In this document: positions 35,146 through 45,587 of the stretch, one piece after another
How the letters are laid out: the number at the start of each line of letters is the position of its first letter
How positions within the stretch are numbered: position 1 is the first letter of the stretch
NCBI GenBank assembly: GCA_024516155.1
Contig: JAJJXM010000006.1
Coordinates: 1-64,000 of the forward strand
Origin: Pyronema omphalodes
Lineage: Eukaryota > Ascomycota > Pezizomycetes > Pezizales > Pyronemataceae
Reading direction: 5' to 3'
DNA length: 64,000 bases
Made by a program: the position numbers and the translations under genes
Notes under the pieces: generated by a model
The model's input: only the letters and a program-made list of their open reading frames with translations
What the model was told of the DNA's origin: nothing
Database searches by the model: none

Positions 35146-36478
35146 TTACTTCTGCTCAGTGCTCTTGTCGAACTGAGACAAGATCTGAGCAGCCTCGTCG
35201 TTGACCTTGGAATCGTTGACTTCACTGGCCTCCTCCTGCTCCATGCGGCTACCAAGCTGTTTCTGGGTCTTTGCCTGGGTTTCGGCAATTTTTCCGTAAA
35301 TTCCCATGGCCCCAGCAATCATTCCACCGAGATCACCAAGCTGAGCAGGGACAATGATGGAGTTGGTCTCCTTAGCCAGCTTACCGAAAGCATCGACGTA
35401 ACGCTCGGCAACAGAAAGAGAAACGGCTCCTTGTCCGGCGGCCTTGTTCTCACGGAGGGACTGGGCAACGGCGGCGATTCCGGCGGCGGTAGCTTCAGCC
35501 TTAAGACGGATGGCCTCGGCTTCTCCTTGAGCGGCATTGATCTTCTCAGCTCTCTTCGCCTCGGATGCGAGGATGGCGGAGATCTTCTTTCCCTCGGCGA
35601 TGTTAATCGCAGACTGACGCTGTCCTTCGGAGTCGAGAATTTCGGCGCGCTTGGAACGCTCTGCGGAGACTTGGCGGTGCATGGCCTGTTTGGTCAGTAC
35701 TGGGGATAGCTATGATGGAAGTTTGAATTTACCTGAAGGACAGGCTCGGGAGCATGAATGTCCCGAATCTCGTAACGGAGACACTTGACACCCCAATCCT
35801 CTGCTGCCTCGTTGATAGCCTTGGTGATGTTAATGTTCAAGGCAGCACGTTCCTTGAGGACATGGTCGAGGCTCAATTGACCAATCTCGGAGCGCATGGT
35901 GGTTTGGGCGAGCTGAGAAATGGCGTACTCTGCATCCTCAACACCGTAGGAGGCCTTGTAAGCATCGAAAACTCGAATGTATAATATACCCTAATATGAA
36001 TTAGCTATGTTTGTCGAGCTCGGGGCAGAACTTACATCGAGCTCCAGCGTCACGTTGTCTGCGGTGATGGCGCTCTGGGAGGGAATCTCAATTGCAACCT
36101 CCTTCAAACTCTTTACATACTGGACCTTGTCGATAATGGGGATAAGGACGGCAAGACCAGGCTCCAAAATCCTGTGAAACTTGCCCATACGTTCGACAAT
36201 CCATGCTTGCTGTTGGGGAACGAAGCTGAAGCACCAGGTCAGTTGATTGAATCCCACAAGGTGATATATAATGATGCGAACCGAATTATGAAGCTGGTCG
36301 GAAGTCGATCCCTCTTAAAGATCTCAGCTGGACCAGGCGGTGGAGCGAACATACTGGGGTTACCAGAGTAGTTAACGCTCTTGACAACCTGCAATCCGCG
36401 ATAGGTCTTTGCGAGAGCCGGCAAGACCGCCATCGGGCGAGCCTTAATGGCGAGGGCTGCCGAGCGTGGGGCGAGCAT
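35146..36478 (-). CDS. slp2: Mitochondrial stomatin-like protein 2 (SPFH family)
   Basis: Model: complement(join(35146..35685, 35733..35990, 36036..36225, 36282..36478)), 394 residues; introns are 47, 45 and 56 bp and keep the frame. Exon 1 gives a basic, hydroxylated N-terminus fitting a mitochondrial presequence and ends LPTSFIIR, joining to FVPQQQAWIVERMGKF as in stomatin-like proteins. The SPFH/PHB core (IPSQSAITADNVTLELDG, YAISQLAQTTMRSEIG) and a C-terminal coiled coil rich in A/E/K are present. In other organisms SLP2 forms ring assemblies in the inner membrane that organise cardiolipin and scaffold proteases; that role is inferred here from family. The start at 36478 is the first ATG; an in-frame GTG lies 9 nt upstream. 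Confidence 0.93.
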
Positions 36479-36781
36479 GCTGGGCACCGTTGAGGGATGG
36501 GGGGAGACGCGTTTGAAGATGGTGATAGAGACAATGACGATGCGCGTGGGATGGCGGGGTGTGCAGAAGGATGGCCACCGGTTTGTCCATGACGAAATTA
36601 GTTAGATTAGCAACTGTTCGCATGACAAGGCGGAAGCTCCCGCATTCCCCGGATTTGGCACTTGATGCTTCACAACGGATCACTACAATTCACTCGATGA
36701 AGTTTTGTTTGCCCGTCTATTCCCATAATATTACAAACCAAATCCCTGGTATTTTACATTTTGTCCGCTATAATTCAACTT

Positions 36782-37684
36782 TTATGAAGACTCAGCAGGC
36801 TTGGCCTCTCCCTCTCCCTCTCCCTCAGCCTTAACATCGAGCTCTCCGGAAAGAACCTTGCGGTGCGCATCAATAGTGCGGACAGCAGAGATAGGAAGAG
36901 CATCCAAAGTTCTGACCAAGTCCGCACCACCAACGCTCTGGAGCATTGCCACAACCTGGCCACGGAGAGCCTCGAATCCGGGCAAAGCAGAGACCCATCT
37001 AACCATCTTTCCATCAACGACTCTTCCGGTACCAATGCTTCCAGAGGCAGCGTGTCCATCAACTCTTGCCGCCAATAGAATAAGCTTCTGAATAGCAGAA
37101 AGCGCCAATGGGTCCAATCCCTTGACGGACCTTCCCTCGGGGAACATGATGTCCACGACGGTCTTGATGTGTGGTGGGGACATAACCGGGAATGTAACAA
37201 TTCCAACAGGTCCGTCGAGCAAAGGCGAAAGAGGGTGCTTTTGCCTCTTCTTGTTGGTCAACTTGTATGCCTCCTTCGACGTTCCGTGCTCCTTTCCTCC
37301 CTGCTTATCGTAGATCTCAGCAACTCCCATAGCTGCCGAGAAGACACCGCCGCGAATAACGTTAATCTTGGTGTGCTGTGCAATGGCGTCGTGCTCTCCA
37401 GCGGGAGTAAGTTTCGCCAGCGCAGCGGTAATCTCTCGCCGCAAAGCCGACCACTCAACAGCCTTCAAGTTGTTGTGCTGGAATACCAACATTAATGGTG
37501 TCGAACGGAGGAGAGAAAGGTAGGTACGGTGAAGCTGAGTTTTCCGGGAGTCCGCAGCACGGTGGGAGGGAGGCTGGGTGGGAGAAACGGTGGACACGGC
37601 GGCATAGGTACGGACGGAGAGCTGCTGAGTCGTGGGCTTCAATGCCAGGACCGGCCGGGCGGACAAGGGAATTCGTGGAGGCAT
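36782..37684 (-). CDS. MRPL11: Mitochondrial large-subunit ribosomal protein uL10m
   Basis: A single-exon ORF of 300 residues. A basic N-terminal presequence (MPPRIPLSARPV) is followed by the L10 domain, with KTQLHRTYLSLLRSTPLMLVFQHNNLKAVEW typical of fungal YmL11 (shown here only as recognition, residues about 50-80) and a Gly-rich segment around DGPVGIVTF. The frame is open farther upstream to 37846 but lacks an ATG, so 37684 is the start. uL10m forms the base of the L12 stalk on the mitoribosome, recruiting translation factors. The Glu/Gly-repeat near the C-terminus is low complexity. The gene lies about 0.3 kb from the stomatin-like gene in the same orientation; both products are mitochondrial. 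Confidence 0.9.
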   Translation of the reverse strand: MPPRIPLSARPVLALKPTTQQLSVRTYAAVSTVSPTQPPSHRAADSRKTQLHRTYLSLLRSTPLMLVFQHNNLKAVEWSALRREITAALAKLTPAGEHDAIAQHTKINVIRGGVFSAAMGVAEIYDKQGGKEHGTSKEAYKLTNKKRQKHPLSPLLDGPVGIVTFPVMSPPHIKTVVDIMFPEGRSVKGLDPLALSAIQKLILLAARVDGHAASGSIGTGRVVDGKMVRWVSALPGFEALRGQVVAMLQSVGGADLVRTLDALPISAVRTIDAHRKVLSGELDVKAEGEGEGEAKPAESS

Positions 37685-38346
37685 TGTGCTGTTTCGCTGT
37701 GAGCTACCATCGCGTTGGCGGGGGTGGCATCTCAAATACCTGGATTTGCAACGCTGTGGAGTTGCGGTTTCGTGGTCGGCCTCTCTGGCGGTGGTTAGGC
37801 GGAGGAATTGGGATGTTCCAAAAAGTTTGGGCGGCTCTCCTCGCACCCCCGGAGATTTTCAGAATGTACAAACATAGATAGTAAAGAGATTTATAATTTG
37901 AAGTATCATTGTATAGACTTTTGAAAATATTTGGAATATATAAATCGCATTTCTATACATTTTACATTCCGCGCGTCTACTACTCTCCGCATCTTCAATC
38001 GGCGCCCTGCCTCCCCTACACCACGCGCGCCTACCTCTGTCGACACCCGACCACCAAACCCAACTCTCATACCGCCCTCCACCTCTTCTCGATCCGCACG
38101 CTTATTTCGAGCATCCAATTCGCGGCTCATATCATTGCCTTGCTATATCAGATCTCTGCTTGAAATCTGAGATTGCGATTTTTCGACTACGCCAAGGTAA
38201 TCTATTCATCTCAGTCCACGTGAAGCCCATGTGCCCTTAATGTCCCCCGCCAAACAAGCCCCACCATCGAGCCATTATAGCTCAGCCTACTGACGAGCAA
38301 AAAGGATATCTGACCCTGCAGCAACAAGCACGGCGTTCTAACGACC
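37685..38346. promoter_or_regulatory. Divergent promoter region of MRPL11 and ckb1, with uORFs
   Basis: Head-to-head genes share about 0.66 kb. On the plus strand two short uORFs precede ckb1: ATG TGC CCT TAA at 38229-38240, and an overlapping 17-codon ORF at 38240-38293. Whether they are transcribed depends on the start site, which is unknown. Confidence 0.4.
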
Positions 38347-39189
38347 AGTGAGTATTTGTCCAACCAGTCAACCCCCACTCAAACCACAGCTGACCAAGTC
38401 AAGTGGATGACTACAATTCTGAGACCGACTCTGACTACACCTCTTACTGGCGAGACTGGTTCGTCGCTACTCGAGGACATGAATACTTCTGCGAGATCGA
38501 TGAGGAGTATTTGACAGACCGTTTCAATCTTACTGGTCTGCAGGCGGAGGTTACCTACTACCAATATGCTTTGGACTTGATCACCGACGTTTTCGATTTT
38601 GATTGCAACGACGACATCCGCGAGCAGATTGAGAAGTCTGCCCGTCAATTATATGGACTTGTACATGCGCGCTATATCATTACGACTAGGGGTCTACAGA
38701 AGATGGTATGTATTTGGGGTTTCATGTGTCGCGGAATATGCTAACAAACTGTAGCTTGAGAAGTACAAGAAATGTGACTTTGGACGTTGCCCACGAGTTT
38801 TCTGCCGTTCACACCCTCTCCTACCTATCGGTTTATCCGACTTGCCGCACAGCAAGAGCGTCAAATTGTACTGCGCCAAGTGTGAAGACGTCTACTCTCC
38901 CAAGTCATCCCGCCATGCTGCGATCGACGGCGCCTACTTCGGAACATCCTTCCCGCACATCCTCTTCCAGGTTTACCCTGCGTTGATCCCACAAAAGAGC
39001 AACGAGCGCTACGTACCCCGGGTATTCGGCTTCAAGACACACGCGATAGCAGCTCTGGCTAGGTGGCAGGAGAAAAAGCGAGACGAGCAGGACCAGCGAC
39101 TGCTCGAGCAAGCTCGTATTGAGGTCAAGCGGGTTGAAGGAGACGAGGAAGAGGAGGGTACCAGTATTGAAGAAGAGGCATCACGATAG
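38347..39189 (+). CDS. ckb1: Casein kinase 2 regulatory (beta) subunit
   Basis: Model: join(38347..38347, 38404..38705, 38755..39189), 245 residues. The start codon is split: A at 38347, then a 56-bp GTGAGT...CTGAC...AAG intron, then TG at 38404, giving ACC-ATGG when joined and protein start [16 protein letters not shown]. Upstream the frame is closed by a TGA with no other ATG. The second intron is 49 bp (GTATGT...GCTAAC...TAG). The protein has the acidic groove region, the zinc-binding cysteines (GRCPRVFC and LYCAKC), and a closing PRVFGFK segment followed by a charged tail. CK2 beta dimerises through the zinc domain and bridges two catalytic subunits. The order of residues resembles filamentous-fungal CKB-1, a component of the FRQ clock kinase complex in Neurospora. 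Confidence 0.93.
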
Positions 39190-39744
39190 GCTCGTAAAGG
39201 TCATTTTATTGGAGGCTTCGCGTGATGAAGCATCATTGGGGTGATTAGAGGGGATGGGTCTGGTTTTCGGAGCTAGGTTGTTTTTTGTTTGTTTGTTTGT
39301 CTAATGTCTGCTGTTTAATTCATGAGTGTCCTTTCTTCCTTTCTTCACTAAACGTCACGTCATTTCATGTCATTTGGAGTTACAGGGTGCGGGTCATGAT
39401 GGAATTCTTTTTTGTAGGTCGGTTACGAAGCTGCATACTCATGTCTGTATCCCCATAGTTTCCGAGTTTCGCGTTACATCCTCTTTTGCGCGATTATATA
39501 TCTTTCTCTTTGTCGCTGGCTGTAGACTATATGGTTGTCATGTCATGATCTAAGACGCTATATGTAGAAATGTCTGTCCGTATTATTATTCGATACCGTA
39601 CATCATCGGCTCAGACAAAGATCTATATCCCATAATCGCGCCAAAAAGTGACAAAGTAACAAGGTAAAAACAAAAGTAATTTTTTCCGCCATCATGCATG
39701 ATACCATCCGTCGTCATCCGTCTCCGTCGTGAGTATTGCGAAAT
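39190..39744. other. Convergent intergenic region
   Basis: 3' ends of ckb1 (plus) and RPC10 (minus) face each other across about 0.55 kb. A TTTG run at 39281-39300 is visible. No gene seen. Confidence 0.5.
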
Positions 39745-40017
39745 CTATCGTGCCTCAAACTGGACCATTCTGCTATTTGTCAGCATACAAATTCTCAACT
39801 CATTCCTCCAAACTTTCGCCTCATAGCTTCCACCTCCTCGCAGTGAGACTCACCTGCGGGTACGCTGCTTGTACAAAATACGGTGACCACACTCCTTGCA
39901 ACGAATAGGCTCTCCCTTGTTAATTCCGACCTTTGCGCCACACTCAGCGCACAAGTAGTGCATAGTAGAAGCAGCAGCAGTCTGCTGGTAGGAACGTTCT
40001 CCGGTAGGCTGAGACAT
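39745..40017 (-). CDS. RPC10: RNA polymerase I/II/III common subunit ABC10-alpha (Rpb12)
   Basis: Model: complement(join(39745..39769, 39854..40017)), 62 residues. The 84-bp intron (GTGAGT...GCTGAC...AGCAG) falls after CGC AG, so joining gives RMVQFEAR*, the invariant C-terminal end of the subunit. The zinc ribbon is CAECG near residue 26 and CKECGHRILYK near 43. An alternative acceptor 3 nt upstream would insert one residue. The polyalanine/Gln N-terminal extension is short. The protein is a structural subunit of all three nuclear RNA polymerases. The reading frame is too short for usual ORF lists. Confidence 0.93.
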
Positions 40018-40706
40018 TATAACGCGGTGGGTAGTTTGGAGCGGTTGGATTGTAGGTAGAATGTGGTCGGTTGGAGTGGACGAAACGAACGGTGTTCAAC
40101 GACGTGAAGATTGACAGATGAAACTGAGGTTTTGGTACAGTGGAACGTGAAGGATTGAAGGTTGCTTGACTAGGATTATCTTGCGGCTCAAAGAAGTTCT
40201 TGGCGGTAATGCGGGAACTACCGATACGCGTTAGGATTGTCGCGATGGGGTGTTCTTTCGTGTTGAACGCGTCTCAAGACGGAACGCGGCGAGTGGAAGA
40301 TAATTATAAGATTTTCAATATTATTTTGAAAAATAATACCATTGAAGTCCATGAGATTCTTAATATTATCAGACTGTTCATTGTACTTTGGTACATTCCT
40401 TAATCTCAACGCAGCAGACGATTGAGCTCCCAAATCCGGAGTTATGCATGTCAGAATTGCAATAAAAAGCATCGATTAAGCATAAACAAATTACCTAATC
40501 TCTCAGTCGCGTGGCAATCGACGTCATATTCTATGCAAATATCTGCAATCAGTCCCAATGTGTGGACTTACTTAAGTCGTCAACCGACCCCCTCGCGGCG
40601 CCGCGCCTGAGTCGCGTCTACTCTTAGAATTAGATACGCGATCCTCTCCCCCGTTCATGCACTAACCTCCCCACCTCCCTCCACACCCTCCTACATCATC
40701 ATCGTT
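40018..40706. promoter_or_regulatory. Divergent promoter region of RPC10 and FYV6
   Basis: About 0.69 kb between two start codons on opposite strands. No conserved element is recognised by eye; a pyrimidine-rich run lies just before 40707. Confidence 0.4.
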
Positions 40707-41435
40707 ATGTCCTCCGGTTTCGTTCCCGCGGGGACTATCCTCCCCGATCGTTCCGAAGAAACAGAAACCGACGCTGCTTGGGCTGCTGCTCGTGCCGCAG
40801 TTTCCCAGAAAGCTAATCCTGCAACCTCTTCCTCTACCTCAGGCACATCTGGAGCTGCGGCGCAACCGGAGGACAATCGCTCGCTGTATGATATTCTTCA
40901 AGCAAATAAGGCAAAAAAACAGGAAGAATTCGAGGAGAAGTTGAAGTTTAAGAATCAGTTCAGAGCTTTGGATGAAGATGATATTGAGTTTTTGGACTCG
41001 GTGTTGGATGGACAGAAAAGGGTGGAGAAGGAAATGAGGAAAGCGGTCGAAGGGGAAGTAGAGAGGTTTAGGGAAATGCAGGAGAAGGTGGTGGTTGAAG
41101 GAACTGCGGTACAGGAAGATGAGGAGGAGACAACACAGTGGGGAAAGAGAAAGAGGACTGGAGGTAGGAAATCGAGTTTAGGGGTAAAGTTGAAGAAGAA
41201 GGGAGAGGAAGAGGAGGGAGTGAAGAAGAGGAAGGTTGAGAAAACGGAAGAGGTGAAAAGCGAGAAAGAGAAGACTCCAGCGAAGGTAGAAGAGGTAAAG
41301 AAGGTTGAACAGATTGAGAAAAAGGAGGAAAAGAAGGAAGAAAAGAAGGTGTCAGCACAATCCCCTCCGAAACCAGCAGCCCCACCGGCGGCGGTATTAG
41401 GCCTTGATTATGGCAGCGATGATGATTCTGATTAA
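40707..41435 (+). CDS. FYV6: Fyv6 / FAM192A (PSME3IP1)-like splicing factor
   Basis: Intronless, 242 residues, ATG in a TTATGTCC context. The N-terminal FAM192A/Fyv6 domain is visible as AWAAARAAV near residue 30 and SLYDILQANKAKKQEEFEEK near 70, followed by FRALDEDDIEFLDSVL and a helical Lys/Glu segment. The rest is highly charged K/E repeats with bipartite basic motifs (GKRKRTGG, KKRKVEK) that would serve nuclear import. The end, LGLDYGSDDDSD, matches the short acidic tail common in the family. In yeast, Fyv6 acts in the second step of splicing; in animals the protein binds the PA28gamma proteasome activator. Which role applies here is not shown by sequence. Confidence 0.85.
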   Translation: MSSGFVPAGTILPDRSEETETDAAWAAARAAVSQKANPATSSSTSGTSGAAAQPEDNRSLYDILQANKAKKQEEFEEKLKFKNQFRALDEDDIEFLDSVLDGQKRVEKEMRKAVEGEVERFREMQEKVVVEGTAVQEDEEETTQWGKRKRTGGRKSSLGVKLKKKGEEEEGVKKRKVEKTEEVKSEKEKTPAKVEEVKKVEQIEKKEEKKEEKKVSAQSPPKPAAPPAAVLGLDYGSDDDSD

Positions 41436-41583
41436 AGCGAGTTTGTATATCCCATAAATAATGTAATTCATAGGTTCGAATAGCATCACCACCAGATATC
41501 GTATCAAATTATTTACGAGCAGTCAATAAATGAAGTTCAAACTAAAAACAGAACTTAACTAACCCCCAACAGGCATTGATTGA

Positions 41584-42528
41584 TCAACGCAGCCTCGCCT
41601 TATAAATCTCCCTGCCTTCTACCCCCACATCTGGAACTACAAACACATCCCCCGCAAATTCACACTCTTCCCTCAACTTCGCATCCATATGCACCAGAGC
41701 CCCAGTGGTAATCACCAAGCTCCTTCCCGCAAACCTCGGACACGCAACCTGTCTAGACCCTTGAATTTCCACCCGACCCATCACCTCCCCCGTCTCTCCA
41801 TGTAGCTTAAGTACCCTACCCCCATTAAACATAGCTACCCATAAGTTTCCCTCCTTATCCACCGCCATTCCATCCGGTGCCCCCTTCCCATGTTTCTCTT
41901 CTTGAATCTTGACCCATTCCTCCTCCTGTCCCAACTCTCCCTTCTCCGCATCAAAAGCATACCTATAAATAACCCCCTTCCTAGTATCCGCAATATAGCA
42001 CCACCTATTATCCCCACTAAACACAATCCCATTCGGTACCGCCACGGGTTCCTTCACTATCTTCATCTCCCTAGTTTCTGGATCAAATACCATAATAGCC
42101 CCTTCTTCCTGTGGAGGTCCTAGGCCGAATGATGTCATTACTCCAACCCATATACGGCCTTTACAATCCACTGCGGCGTCGTTGGCTCGCATACGTTCCC
42201 GTTTTCCAGGGAGGTAGTAGTATGCTATGTAGTTGAGGTCGCCAGTGGTTTTGTTGACTGTTGCGATGCCAAACTGGGCGGCGCAGAGAAATACATCGGG
42301 GTCTTCGGTGAGGAAAATGGCACCGATGTAGTCGGGTACGGAAAGGGTGGTTGCCGGAGAGGGTGAGGCTGGGTTGAAGGTGTAGATTAGACGGGATGGG
42401 ATGTCTGGGAAGTGGATGAGACCGGTGGTGGGGTCGAAGAGAGGGGATTCTGGGAGCCAGAAAGTGGGAGAGTGGAGATGGGGGGTATCAAGGGAGAAAA
42501 GGATTGGGGCGGAGTCGATTGAAGCCAT
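41584..42528 (-). CDS. SMP-30 / gluconolactonase / regucalcin-like protein
   Basis: Single exon, 314 residues, ATG at 42528 (ACCATGG). The six-bladed propeller signatures are present: PESPLFDPTTG near residue 26 (metal-binding Glu), RANDAAVDCKGRIWVG near 115, PNGIVFSGDNRWCYIADT near 163, and PDGMAVDKEGNLWVAMFNGG near 217. Key metal ligands (Glu, Asn, Asp) are therefore retained. Family members hydrolyse lactones such as gluconolactone in a divalent-metal-dependent way; the substrate here cannot be told. No signal peptide, so probably cytosolic. It converges with FYV6, the 3' ends being 148 bp apart. Confidence 0.9.
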   Translation of the reverse strand: MASIDSAPILFSLDTPHLHSPTFWLPESPLFDPTTGLIHFPDIPSRLIYTFNPASPSPATTLSVPDYIGAIFLTEDPDVFLCAAQFGIATVNKTTGDLNYIAYYYLPGKRERMRANDAAVDCKGRIWVGVMTSFGLGPPQEEGAIMVFDPETREMKIVKEPVAVPNGIVFSGDNRWCYIADTRKGVIYRYAFDAEKGELGQEEEWVKIQEEKHGKGAPDGMAVDKEGNLWVAMFNGGRVLKLHGETGEVMGRVEIQGSRQVACPRFAGRSLVITTGALVHMDAKLREECEFAGDVFVVPDVGVEGREIYKARLR

Positions 42529-43045
42529 GGTTTACAAAGGTCTAAAGAGATTGGGGTGGACAATGTTTAGGTCGTGCTACTGTAAGAACAGATTTATACA
42601 TAGATTATAAGAGTGGGGGACGGGTATGAATACACCGAAGTGGTGGTTTAGCCTAAAGATCGGGCGAGATATAGAGATCTACGCAGGGAAGTTTTCTGGG
42701 CTCCGGGAGTTAAGTGATGTCGAGACCGAGTGAGACTCGGTTCTGCTTGCTAGGGTTTAGGGTAAAGGTGTGCACCCGTACTGGATAGACATCATGCCTC
42801 GACACTATCTTCATCACTAGACCATGTTATCTTAACTGAAAACATAAGGTTATTCAAATGCTACTCAGTGCTTTGAGGGTTTTATTACGACAGTTTTATG
42901 TTCCACAATAACTATTGCCTTTTAAAATTGTATGTCTAGCCATAGATTGATTTGTATTTCCTTCATCCACTTCTTCCATCTTCTTAACCCTTATAAGATC
43001 ATGCCACATTATTCATGTAATTAGGTGATAATAGTAACAAATTTC

Positions 43046-43046
<1 letters not shown>
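42529..43046. other. Intergenic, no gene seen
   Basis: Upstream region of the SMP-30-like gene. A 5S-rRNA-like patch with an ACCGAGT/ACTCGGT hairpin lies at 42700-42760 but is not enough to call a gene. Confidence 0.45.
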
Positions 43047-43076
<30 letters not shown>

Positions 43077-43162
43077 AAGAAGAAAAGAAGAAGAAGAAGA
43101 AGAAGAAGAAGAAGAAGAAGAAGAAGAAGAAGAAGAAGAAGAAGAAGAAGAAGAAGAAGAAG
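43047..43162. repeat. GAA/TTC trinucleotide microsatellite, about 116 bp
   Basis: About 38 AAG units, with one A insertion near 43084 that shifts the repeat phase. Such purine-pyrimidine mirror tracts can form triplexes; this is inference from composition. Confidence 0.95.
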
Positions 43163-43641
43163 GCCATTGCTTAGGTACTTTATGCTTGCAGCTAAAACCT
43201 TCAAAAGTCATATATAGAGACGGCCACTCAAGAACATACATATAACTACAATTTCCAGAACTACTCGAATGTTTCTGCGACTATTTACCTTGTCCAAATC
43301 TCGAGTCTCATATTTTAAGGATCTCTAATTCTCTTGTTGTGGAGATAATCTGTTTTTTTTTTCTTTTTTTTTCAATCAGCGATTGCTCCTGTGATCATTG
43401 CCTTCAAGTCCGTGGTTTCCTGAGTAGGCTGTGAATATTAGGCAAATTGAAATAAAATGGTTAAAACTCGAAATAGAGCTTAATTGCGTTTTTTTTCATA
43501 AAAACATTCCGTAGATTTCGTTAGTTGATATGTACATCAGTAACACATTCAGATTACCGACCGCATCTGATCTACAGCCAAAGCCAGACATGGCGCTAAA
43601 CAAGGCTCGCGCTAGATTCTATTGCTAGCTTCTGATAAGAC
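43163..43641. other. Intergenic, no gene seen
   Basis: AT-rich stretch with T-runs (43352-43374) between the microsatellite and the first duplication copy. Confidence 0.5.
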
Positions 43642-43952
43642 ATCTTGCCAACGAGAGAGGCTCTTCTGCATGTCTGGCGGATATAAACAGAATAAAATAC
43701 CACCGGTCTGGATGCAATATCTCCGCAATGGAACCTATAGTATCAATCGAATACATAGAGCTTGATGTCTGCTGTCATTCGGTTAATGATAGTGTTATCT
43801 AGAATATTGCGAACATTGATCCCATGCTACGTCGCATACGAGGCTCTTCGCAAGACAAATGAACGAGGTATACGTGGCAGCGTTCAAGCAAATCACCCGT
43901 CAATGATATCCGCGTGTACTGACCCCATGAATAGGTTTGTTGTTCGAAAGAC

Positions 43953-44264
43953 ATGTTTGAGCTGCTCCCTGATGAGTATGCGAAATGGCAAAAAGTCGGC
44001 TTAGACCCAACATATCAGTCTTCAAGTCTTCCAAGGGTTTTAGATGTCGGATTGGCATCTAGATATTTGGTTTTCGCTATGTTGTCATGGAAGCATGAAT
44101 TGAAGATGGGTATGCCGGTCGTGCATCAAGGACCGAGACTAACCAACGCCTCTGTGCCCGCAGCTTGTGACAAGTTGCGTCGGATGCGTTTTGATGACAC
44201 GCTGGTGGTCCAAAAATTTGACAAATGCCATTTTCATCAGTTCTATAAGTGGCGGCTGTCATGA
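43953..44264 (+). CDS. Hypothetical 103-residue ORF in duplication copy A
   Basis: ATG at 43953 opens 103 codons with no recognised domain. The counterpart in copy B (47322-47660) ends at the same stop codon; its two indels relative to this ORF are both net multiples of three. This weakly suggests past coding constraint. Against a real gene: copy B has no ATG at the equivalent place (its frame begins at TTG), and no family is recognised. Confidence 0.3.
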   Translation: MFELLPDEYAKWQKVGLDPTYQSSSLPRVLDVGLASRYLVFAMLSWKHELKMGMPVVHQGPRLTNASVPAACDKLRRMRFDDTLVVQKFDKCHFHQFYKWRLS

Positions 44265-44572
44265 AAAACGTGCGCCAATAGGAATCACTTCTCCGATTTG
44301 AAATTCATTTCTCATGTGGAGCCGGCTAGCGATAGAATACAATGAGCCGGTATATATCAAAACTTATTTAATCAAGCAATTCCCATGGACGCTGATAATA
44401 ACTGCAAAAATTTGATATCCCAATACGACAGAGTATTCGCCACTGATAAATTGTATCTATATAAATTTTAGTAGTCAATTCTCCCATAGTAAGTAATTCA
44501 ATTTCGTCGGTTGAATCAAATATAACTTAAATCTTCATTGCTTACACGCTGAAAGGACTGTAATACTGCGGG

Positions 44573-45115
44573 ATGTGCCAGTTATATGACTACCAGAGCC
44601 CTCAAGCTCAGCAAGCCCAATATGCACTGCAACAGCAGCAACAGCAATACGCACAACAATTGCAACAGCAACAGCAGCAATACGTACAACAGCAACAACA
44701 GCTAATTGCACAACAGCAATATGCACAACAGCAATACTCTCACCAGCAACACACACAACAGCACTACGTTCAGCAGCAATATACACAACAACAATATATA
44801 CAGCAGCAGCAGATACAGCAGCAACAGATACAGCAGCAGCAGATACAACAGCAACAGGCACAATGCCAATATGCGCACCAACAATATGCACCGCAAGTTC
44901 AATGCCAACCCGAGACATACGCCACATCTGAGGGTCTCCGATTTGCGCCCCTCCAATCCGCCCCACAACCACAGATAAACCCGGCATATGTGACTCAGTA
45001 TAACAGTAATGTAATCCCTCAACATTTGGCCGCTTATAATAACGTGTACGATGTAGATGGAGTATATGGGTCTCAGCCCGGCTATTCACAGTACCAGTAT
45101 AGGGCCGGGTATTAG
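44573..45115 (+). CDS. Q-rich prion-like protein, copy A
   Basis: 180 residues from ATG at 44573. After a short head (MCQLYDYQ) come about 95 residues of QQQ-Y/I-rich repeats (QQQYAQQ, QQYTQQQY, QQQIQ) and a conserved Q-poor tail that contains RFAP, QYNSN, AYNNV and SQPGYSQYQY. A TATATAAA box lies 115 bp upstream (44458-44465) and its counterpart in copy B is at the same distance. A GT-AG segment of 50 bp after the stop (45171-45220) is also kept in copy B and may be a 3'UTR intron. Composition is that of prion-like, phase-separating proteins; there is no DNA- or RNA-binding domain. Function unknown. Confidence 0.55.
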   Translation: MCQLYDYQSPQAQQAQYALQQQQQQYAQQLQQQQQQYVQQQQQLIAQQQYAQQQYSHQQHTQQHYVQQQYTQQQYIQQQQIQQQQIQQQQIQQQQAQCQYAHQQYAPQVQCQPETYATSEGLRFAPLQSAPQPQINPAYVTQYNSNVIPQHLAAYNNVYDVDGVYGSQPGYSQYQYRAGY

Positions 45116-45587
45116 GCCGAATATGTGAACGATTAGCCGCCGGCTATCAGTCACTGTATATTATAAATAGGTAAGTTCATTGAGTTTCGGGTATGTTTCT
45201 TATTCTTATGGTATTCACAGATCTTCTATTTCAGGCTGGTTTTTGTTGCCCTGGAGAACAGCTTTGCTTTATAAGGGGGTTTCAACGTTTATTTCGTCGT
45301 ATGTGTGGTATTAGATGATTTACCGCATGCAATTGTACATATTTCGTTCCTGTGTCTTCATATCAATTCTAGGATTCCACTAATTACTATAAGATCACAA
45401 AACATCGTTTGTGCAATGCTGCCTAAATCAGAAAGATTGATCACTATCTATGACATCATATTTTCGTTAAAGTATACTTATTAAACTTAGGATTTTAGAC
45501 GGTTAGAATATCCTTATCTTGTATATGGTGCTTTCAAGTAGTCAAGAGAGACACTCAAAAACCAGAAATTTTGTTCATCCCTAGATT

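Noticed and set aside
35125..35709. 194-codon plus-strand ORF opposite the stomatin-like gene
   Set aside because: Mirror image of the minus-strand exon 4 coding sequence; its apparent repeats come from the real gene's codons.
42690..42790. 5S rRNA-like patch with CTCCG..AGTTAAG and an ACCGAGT/ACTCGGT hairpin
   Set aside because: Only the central part resembles 5S rRNA; no box C (GGATGGGTGACC-like) and no matching 5'/3' ends, so not supportable as an RNA gene.
44535..45089. 184-codon and similar V/A-rich minus-strand ORFs over the Q-rich genes
   Set aside because: Antisense shadows of CAG/CAA repeats; the plus strand has the TATA box and conserved tail.
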